Source: Pyrobaculum sp. (GTDB taxonomy: Archaea > Thermoproteota > Thermoprotei > Thermoproteales > Thermoproteaceae). From it: a stretch of DNA of 9,982 bases. Shown here in pieces: positions 6,736 to 9,982 of the stretch. The position numbers and the translations under genes were made by a program. How positions within the stretch are numbered: the first letter of the stretch is position 1; each line of letters starts with the position of its first letter. A model generated the notes under the pieces. The model did no database searches. It had not been told where the DNA came from and was given only the letters and a program-made list of their open reading frames with translations. The stretch lies in the NCBI GenBank assembly GCA_009903905.1, contig WYEI01000147.1, positions 1 to 9,982 on the forward strand, read 5' to 3'.

Positions 6736-7140
6736 AGACAAGTAAACAGCCACGGTGATGACAGGCAGATGAGGATCGGTGACAGCGGATTTGAACGCTG
6801 ACATCGGCCCCATCACCACAACCGGCCTTCGCCACACCCCACGACGTCCCTCAACGCGGCGGACCACTCGACCTTCGCAACCGCGTAAAGCGGCTTAAAC
6901 ACGTATCAGATGATGTACAAACCGCGGCCGGTGTATATAGCCCATACGAAACACCACTCTGGACGTCGGTGGCTACAATATAGAGAGCCTTTCCATCGTA
7001 TGAAGACGCCGTGTATCCTCCTTACAATGTAAACCTTCCAAGCGTTGTGTGATGTTTTCGCTGATGTTTGAAGCGTCTTTGATAGGTCCGGCGTGGGCTG
7101 TGTCGCTGTTTAGGGCGCGGTGTTGCGTCTGTGTGGTGCC
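6721..7140 (-). pseudogene. Possible decayed protein gene with several frameshifts
   Basis: No intact gene is present in the 425 bp between the Cys-rich gene and the SWIM gene, but the minus strand gives protein-like runs in changing frames: ALNSDTAHAGPIKDASNISE (about 7105-7050), AWKVYIV (about 7040-7022), GGYTASSYDGKALYIVATDV then QSGVSYGLYTP (7021 to about 6925), YVFKPLYAVAKVEWSAALRD (6905-6846), and MGPMSAFKSAVTDPHLPVIT continuing to AVYLSAF (6813 to about 6733). Joined, they read like one protein needing about four frameshifts. I recognise no family. The pieces were chosen by eye from three frames of GC-rich DNA, so chance is a real alternative. The 3' part lies antisense to the C/D sRNA candidate. 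Confidence 0.35.
6753..6804 (+). ncRNA. Candidate C/D box sRNA guiding Cm56 of tRNAs
   Basis: Box C GTGATGA (6755-6761) and box D CTGA (6798-6801) are both perfect. A possible C' GTGACAG (6779-6785) leaves exactly 12 nt, CGGATTTGAACG (6786-6797), before box D. This guide is complementary to GTTCAAATC, the conserved tRNA T-loop (positions 53-61). The fifth nucleotide upstream of box D is G6793, which pairs with C56, so the D+5 rule predicts 2'-O-methylation of C56. From memory, Pyrobaculum aerophilum lacks Trm56 and uses a C/D sRNP for Cm56. A TATA-like element lies about 25 nt upstream of box C. Weak points: no good D' box, and the first guide interval is short. Exact ends are estimates. Confidence 0.6.
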
Positions 7141-7141
7141 G

Positions 7142-7537
7142 CTATTCGCTGGCCTCTCTTTCGCTGGTTCGAAGCCACGTGAGTTGAGAGAGGTCTAGCT
7201 CTTTGCCGTGTTTGAGGAGCGAAGCCATGTTCCAGGTTATGACGCCTATTATGATGTGTCTACATATCTTGCCCCCCAGCGTGTTGCCTTCGCATGTGCA
7301 TTTAGCGCCGTATTTCCCCACCGCGACGTAGTACCACGTGTCTTGTCTTCTGGCGGATCTCACGGCGAGTCTCACGCCGACGACTCCGCCGCCTTTCTCG
7401 ACGACCTCCACGATTTTTACGGTCTCTGGAGAGACGTAGAGGTAGAGCTCCAGAACTTTCTCGATCCGCATGTTTACGACCCGTGCCAGATTTAGCAGGA
7501 AGTTTTTGACCCGCCCGTCAAAGGGCTGTTGCGGCAT
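7142..7537 (-). CDS. SWIM zinc-finger protein
   Basis: 131-aa protein with a clear SWIM motif, CxC-x9-CxH: Cys80, Cys82, Cys92 and His94 in KCTCEGNTLGGKICRH. SWIM domains bind zinc and mediate protein or nucleic-acid contacts; in Sws1/Shu2 they partner with Rad51 paralogs in recombination. Before the motif is a beta-rich stretch (ETVKIVEVV, GVRLAVRSARRQDTWYYVAV) that often precedes SWIM fingers; after it is a helical tail (HIIIGVITWNMASLLKHG). The ATG at 7537 lies 20 nt inside the upstream phosphatase gene and is preceded by GAGGAG, so the two are probably translated from one mRNA. Function is inferred only from the motif; the nearby RecA-like ATPase gene fits a recombination role but does not prove it. 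Confidence 0.85.
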   Translation of the reverse strand: MPQQPFDGRVKNFLLNLARVVNMRIEKVLELYLYVSPETVKIVEVVEKGGGVVGVRLAVRSARRQDTWYYVAVGKYGAKCTCEGNTLGGKICRHIIIGVITWNMASLLKHGKELDLSQLTWLRTSEREASE

Positions 7538-8273
7538 TTACAAACTCCTCGTCTCCCGCGATTATGGAGATGCGGGAGTCTGGGCGCGTGTCGCCGTATA
7601 TGACGTATCTAAAGCCTGAGACGTATTTCCCGAAGGTCAACGCCCCGGCCACGTCGAGGAGACGAAGCTTGCCCCGGAGATCCACGAAGCCCCTCGCGGC
7701 GCCCTCCGCGGTGAAGGCCAGCTCAAGAGCGGAGGTGCCCAGGCTCCGCCCCCGCAGTCCCAGCCTCCTCACGACTTCGCAGGTCTTCTCTGGGAAGCTG
7801 TTGCTGACCGCCACGAAGACTATGTTGCTCCTTGGGACCCTCCTCACAGGCTTTCCGTTTACCCTGGCACCCAGCTGGGGACCCGCCGCGTACACGTCGC
7901 CGGTAGGCGGCACCGCGACTACGGCGTATTCCAAGTCTGAAAGAGCGCCCTCTTTGTACCTCCCCGCCGCCAGAGATACCGAGAAGAGAGGGACATTCGC
8001 CGCGTAGTTGAGAGACCCGTCCAGCGGGTCGAGGACGAAGATGTACCGCTCGTCTCCCCACCGGTAGACCCCCCTCTCCTCGGCGTAGAGCACCCCGCCC
8101 TCCTTGAAGCCCTCTCTCAACATGCGGTACGCCATCTCTTCGGCGGCGAGATCCACTTCTCTAGTCACGTCGTCTTCCTTCGTCGCCACAATAGATGTGC
8201 CGCTACCCGACCTGAAGCTGGACATGAGGAACTGCGAGACCCGCGCCGCCACCGCCTCCAAAACGCCGAGCAC
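7518..8273 (-). CDS. Inositol monophosphatase-family phosphatase
   Basis: Mg2+-dependent sugar-phosphate phosphatase. Archaeal members of this family often hydrolyse inositol-1-phosphate and/or fructose-1,6-bisphosphate. The 251-aa protein has the signature DPLDGSLNYA (82-91; metal ligands Asp82 and Asp85), an upstream acidic AEERG (64-68) supplying the conserved Glu, VDLAAEE (40-46), and LLDVAGAL (205-212; Asp207 matches the WDxAAG motif). All key metal ligands are present, so it should be active. The GTG at 8273 is supported by a TATA box centred near 8296, 23 nt upstream. It is the first gene of a two-gene unit with the SWIM gene (20-nt overlap). Substrate cannot be decided from sequence alone. 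Confidence 0.9.
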   Translation of the reverse strand: MLGVLEAVAARVSQFLMSSFRSGSGTSIVATKEDDVTREVDLAAEEMAYRMLREGFKEGGVLYAEERGVYRWGDERYIFVLDPLDGSLNYAANVPLFSVSLAAGRYKEGALSDLEYAVVAVPPTGDVYAAGPQLGARVNGKPVRRVPRSNIVFVAVSNSFPEKTCEVVRRLGLRGRSLGTSALELAFTAEGAARGFVDLRGKLRLLDVAGALTFGKYVSGFRYVIYGDTRPDSRISIIAGDEEFVNAATAL

Positions 8274-8289
8274 GCCTCAACTATTTACA

Positions 8290-8301
8290 TTATTTAAATG
8301 A
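8290..8301 (-). promoter_or_regulatory. TATA box for the IMPase-SWIM operon
   Basis: ATTTAAAT on the minus strand, centred near 8296 and 23 nt before the GTG at 8273. A leaderless mRNA is expected. Confidence 0.65.
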
Positions 8302-8316
8302 TACTAACCTGTAAAC

Positions 8317-8338
8317 ACGGCGGATATATACGGCGGAT
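8317..8338 (+). promoter_or_regulatory. TATA box bracketed by a 9-bp direct repeat
   Basis: ACGGCGGAT occurs at 8317-8325 and again at 8330-8338, a period of 13 bp, with TATATA (8325-8330) between the copies. A plus-strand start near 8350 is predicted, where there is only a very short frame. The repeats could be a protein-binding site. Confidence 0.35.
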
Positions 8339-8349
8339 CTCCAGATGAC

Positions 8350-8400
8350 ATGGAGAAGCCTAAGAAACGGTTCGTAATTGCGTCACTCGGAGTTTTTTAG
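8350..8400 (+). other. Short leaderless ORF or small RNA, uncertain
   Basis: An ATG lies 23 nt from the TATATA at 8325-8330 and opens a 16-codon frame, MEKPKKRFVIASLGVF, ending in TAG after a run of six T (8393-8398). The T-run could terminate a plus-strand transcript of about 50 nt. CTCCA/TGGAG (8339-8343 and 8351-8355) can form a hairpin at the predicted start. No C/D boxes are found. It may be nothing more than a chance frame. Confidence 0.2.
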
Positions 8401-9422
8401 ACCCGGATCTTCGCGTCGAGGAAAGTCTCGGTGACCCAGCCCCCGCCGCCGTCTAGCTCCAAGTCGATCACGTAGTCCACAAACCTGGCCACGCTCGCCA
8501 CGGCGTTGACGTAGTCAACCACGTCGTTTCCCAAAAGCCTCTCCAGGTCCCTCAGTCCCGACACGGCGAAAACCCTCGGCTTAATACGTCCCGAGTATAT
8601 ATTATACATTACTTCGACAATGTCCCGAAAAGTCGTCGCCACCCTCACCCTGTCCTCGTCCAGCTCCACCGGAAGCGTCGTGGGCGGGAAGAGAGAGAGG
8701 TAGAAAACCTCCCGAGACGCCGCCAGCTCCTCCAGCTTCTCCGCCAACCTCTTCTTGTCGGCGCCGTAAACCCCCACAATCTGCGACCTGTAGAGCTCCT
8801 CAACCCCTAGAAGCGAGGCGTCCTCCGGAAGCGCCGTCTTAGCCACCATAGGCTTCTTATTCAGATAGATGTACACAAGGCCGACGCCCTCGAGAAAATC
8901 GAAGAGATACCGCTCGCTAGGCGGCGCAAACCTCGACTTCACAAGCTTGATGTACCTAACCGTGTGGCCCAGCGCGTTCTCCTTGTAGCTAACCCTGACC
9001 AAGTTATCGGCAATGTAGAACACCTGCCTGGGAGCCCCCTCCACCACAGCGATTATGGGCATGTCTTTAGACAGCTGGTACAAGAAGCCGTGAACAAGCT
9101 CCTCCAGCTTCTCCTCACGCGGAGCAATCCCATTAACCGTATCCACCACCAAGGCCTCGTACTCGTGTATGTGGTCTGCAATGAACTTGGCGATGTTCCC
9201 CCTAAACGAGCGGGGGAAATCAAAGACGTAGAACTTCTCCGCCGAGGCGCCCACCCGGAGGAAGGTCCCCTTGAGGGCCCCCGGCGTCTCGCTGGTACTA
9301 ATCCACAGCACCCTATTAGCCACCTTGTCGGCGAGCTTCGCCGCAACGCTCGTCTTACCGCTACCAGGCGGGCCGTAAACCGCCGTGAAGCCCCTCGCCG
9401 CCGCGTCCTGAATTATAAACAC
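8397..9422 (-). CDS. RecA/KaiC-like ATPase with an apparent degenerate second domain
   Basis: 341-aa RecA-superfamily ATPase. The first domain has Walker A GPPGSGKTS (17-25), LWISTSETPGALKG (39-52; the position of the KaiC/RadA catalytic Glu), Walker B ALVVDT (90-95, Asp94), and the KaiC-type end YIKLVKSRFAPPSERYLFDF (157-176). The second half seems to repeat the fold without a P-loop: IVGVYGADKKRLAEKLEELA (215-234) lines up with the Walker A region but lacks GxxGxGKT, and VFAVSGLRDLERLL (284-297) and DYVIDLEL (316-323) match later strands. This suggests a tandem KaiC-like protein with one dead site, or a RadA-paralog-like factor. The GTG at 9422 fits a TATA box centred near 9446. A role in recombination, repair or signalling is open. 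Confidence 0.82.
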   Translation of the reverse strand: MFIIQDAAARGFTAVYGPPGSGKTSVAAKLADKVANRVLWISTSETPGALKGTFLRVGASAEKFYVFDFPRSFRGNIAKFIADHIHEYEALVVDTVNGIAPREEKLEELVHGFLYQLSKDMPIIAVVEGAPRQVFYIADNLVRVSYKENALGHTVRYIKLVKSRFAPPSERYLFDFLEGVGLVYIYLNKKPMVAKTALPEDASLLGVEELYRSQIVGVYGADKKRLAEKLEELAASREVFYLSLFPPTTLPVELDEDRVRVATTFRDIVEVMYNIYSGRIKPRVFAVSGLRDLERLLGNDVVDYVNAVASVARFVDYVIDLELDGGGGWVTETFLDAKIRV

Positions 9423-9440
9423 AAGTCATTTTAGCCACTG

Positions 9441-9450
9441 GTTTTAAAAA
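9441..9450 (-). promoter_or_regulatory. TATA box for the RecA/KaiC-like ATPase
   Basis: The minus strand reads TTTTTAAAAC, centred about 24 nt before the GTG at 9422, supporting that start. Confidence 0.6.
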
Positions 9451-9456
9451 ATTACA

Positions 9457-9555
9457 TCACGCCTTGAACAACCGGCCAAAATCCTCAGCATTTATAGTCA
9501 GGGGGCCTGCGTCTCTAAGCCGGCCAAGGAGGTAAAACACAACCACCGGCAAGAG
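9457..9555 (-). pseudogene. Possible remnant of a protein C-terminus
   Basis: In the 456-bp stretch 9423-9878, which holds no intact gene, one minus-strand frame reads VVVFYLLGRLRDAGPLTINA then EDFGRLFKA and stops at 9457. It looks like a real C-terminal end. The same frame continues upstream as FEEFIGGAWTAQRRRLTPHS but is cut by a TAG at 9558-9556 and another stop further up. No family is recognised. I see nothing else convincing in 9560-9756. Confidence 0.3.
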
Positions 9556-9756
9556 CTACGAAGAATGCGGCGTCAGCCGCCGGCGCTGGGCAGTCCACGC
9601 GCCTCCTATAAACTCTTCAAACCCAACACAAGACGCCTGGCGCTACGGCGGAGGCCGACCAGAAGCCCAAACCCACGCCACACGCCGAACACATGTAGTT
9701 GAGAAACCGCCTCTCAAGCCGCGTCTCCACGGCGCGTCGACAAAATACGAACTGCT

Positions 9757-9848
9757 GTTTTAAACCGCGCGTCTTCAGACCACTGACTATGCACAGTTTC
9801 TCCCTTATTGGCTGTGTCGCGGAGTTGCTGGAGGGCGGAGGGGGTTAA
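9757..9848 (+). other. Palindromic TATA box followed by a 19-codon leaderless ORF, uncertain
   Basis: GTTTTAAAC (9757-9765) is centred about 27 nt before an ATG at 9789. The frame encodes MHSFSLIGCVAELLEGGGG and stops with TAA at 9846-9848. The spacing matches the real genes here, but the peptide is too short to judge and may be chance. Confidence 0.2.
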
Positions 9849-9900
9849 GAAGGGAAAAAGAGGGGGGTTAAATATTGGCTAAGGCAACTCCTCCAGCAAC
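9824..9900. repeat. 11-bp inverted repeat
   Basis: GTTGCTGGAGG (9824-9834) and CCTCCAGCAAC (9890-9900) are perfect inverted copies separated by 55 bp. The right arm is inside the coiled-coil gene's last codons, and the left arm lies in the short ORF at 9789-9848. A related direct repeat, AGGGGGTTAAG (9839-9849) and GGGGGTTAAA (9863-9872), lies between the arms. Confidence 0.5.
9852..9862 (-). terminator. T-rich terminator after the coiled-coil gene
   Basis: The minus strand reads CTCTTTTTCCC about 18 nt past the stop codon at 9879. Archaeal termination often occurs at such T-runs. It stands in a C-rich context. Confidence 0.4.
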
Positions 9901-9982
9901 GACTCTATTTTCTGTCGGATGTCGGTCATCTTTTTTTCGCACTCCTCTAGCCTTTTCTGCACCTCGGAATATGGCAGGAACC
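9879..9982 (-). CDS. C-terminal end of a coiled-coil protein, truncated by window edge
   Basis: Only the last 33 codons are inside the window: FLPYSEVQKRLEEC, EKKMTDIRQKIESL and LEELP before a TAG at 9881-9879. Hydrophobic residues recur in a heptad-like pattern (V, L, M, I, I, L, L) between charged residues, typical of a coiled coil. The frame was read by hand and the start lies beyond the right edge. The protein cannot be identified from this fragment. A T-run suited to termination follows, which supports a real gene end. Confidence 0.6.
   Translation of the reverse strand, partial: FLPYSEVQKRLEECEKKMTDIRQKIESLLEELP

Noticed and set aside
6784..6802. tRNA T-arm on the minus strand (GTTCAAATC within CAGCG...CGCTG)
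   Set aside because: The loop between the paired arms is 8 nt and the stem is out of register with a T-arm; no acceptor, D or anticodon arm is present. The similarity is better explained by a guide complementary to tRNA.
6910..6960. Box-C-like ATGATGT on the plus strand
   Set aside because: No box D occurs at a suitable distance.
8964..9434. Plus-strand open frame of 156 codons
   Set aside because: Antisense to the RecA/KaiC-like ATPase, whose Walker motifs fix the coding strand.
9536..9762. Plus-strand frame open for about 75 codons (from NTTTGKSYEECGVSRRR)
   Set aside because: It has no start codon near its beginning, no promoter, and an Arg/His/Pro-rich composition; no transposase-like or other motif could be supported.
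1..9982. CRISPR arrays, insertion sequences or a defence island
   Set aside because: No regularly spaced repeats, transposase motifs or terminal inverted repeats of an IS were seen; the window is mostly housekeeping genes.

Overview
The window comes from a hyperthermophilic crenarchaeon, most likely Pyrobaculum or a close relative in the Thermoproteaceae. The evidence is the archaeal/eukaryotic-type information-processing genes (PCNA, small primase subunit, TFS, S19e, L39e, PDCD5, Elf1), an archaeal ether-lipid gene (GGGP synthase), high GC content, very tight gene packing, and promoters with a TATA box centred 23-27 nt upstream of the start codon, which implies mostly leaderless mRNAs. The genus call is by recognition and was not checked by any search.

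Layout. 1-1563 (minus): a replication/transcription block with TFS, then PCNA, then the start of priS, which overlaps the PCNA stop and runs off the window's left edge. 1649-2659 (plus): ribosomal protein S19e, a PDCD5-family protein (1-nt overlap) and L39e, the last with its own promoter. 2648-3665 (minus): an Elf1-like zinc protein followed by GGGP synthase with a 14-nt overlap. 3798-5018 (plus): a divergent MoeA-family protein, convergent with a purine-type phosphoribosyltransferase (5015-5680, minus); the two stop codons share one CTAG. 5718-6716 (minus): a Cys-rich orphan protein. 6717-7141: a gene-poor stretch with a candidate C/D box sRNA and what looks like a decayed gene. 7142-8273 (minus): an inositol-monophosphatase-family enzyme overlapping a small SWIM zinc-finger protein. 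8397-9422 (minus): a RecA/KaiC-like ATPase with an apparent degenerate second domain. 9423-9878: no intact gene. 9879-9982 (minus): the C-terminal end of a coiled-coil protein.

The most notable observation is at about 6753-6804 (plus). Box C (GTGATGA) and box D (CTGA) enclose a guide complementary to the conserved tRNA T-loop, and the D+5 rule places the methylated nucleotide exactly on C56. From memory of the literature, Pyrobaculum aerophilum lacks the protein enzyme Trm56 and makes Cm56 with a C/D sRNP, so this is probably that guide RNA. A weaker C/D sRNA candidate lies at 3700-3751 (minus). Both candidates start about 24 nt from a near-palindromic TATA box that may also serve a divergent protein gene. 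Other points of interest are the SWIM protein close to a RecA-like ATPase (reminiscent of Sws1/Shu partners of RecA paralogs), a Cys-to-Asp change in the TFS N-terminal zinc ribbon, and altered signature motifs in the MoeA homolog.
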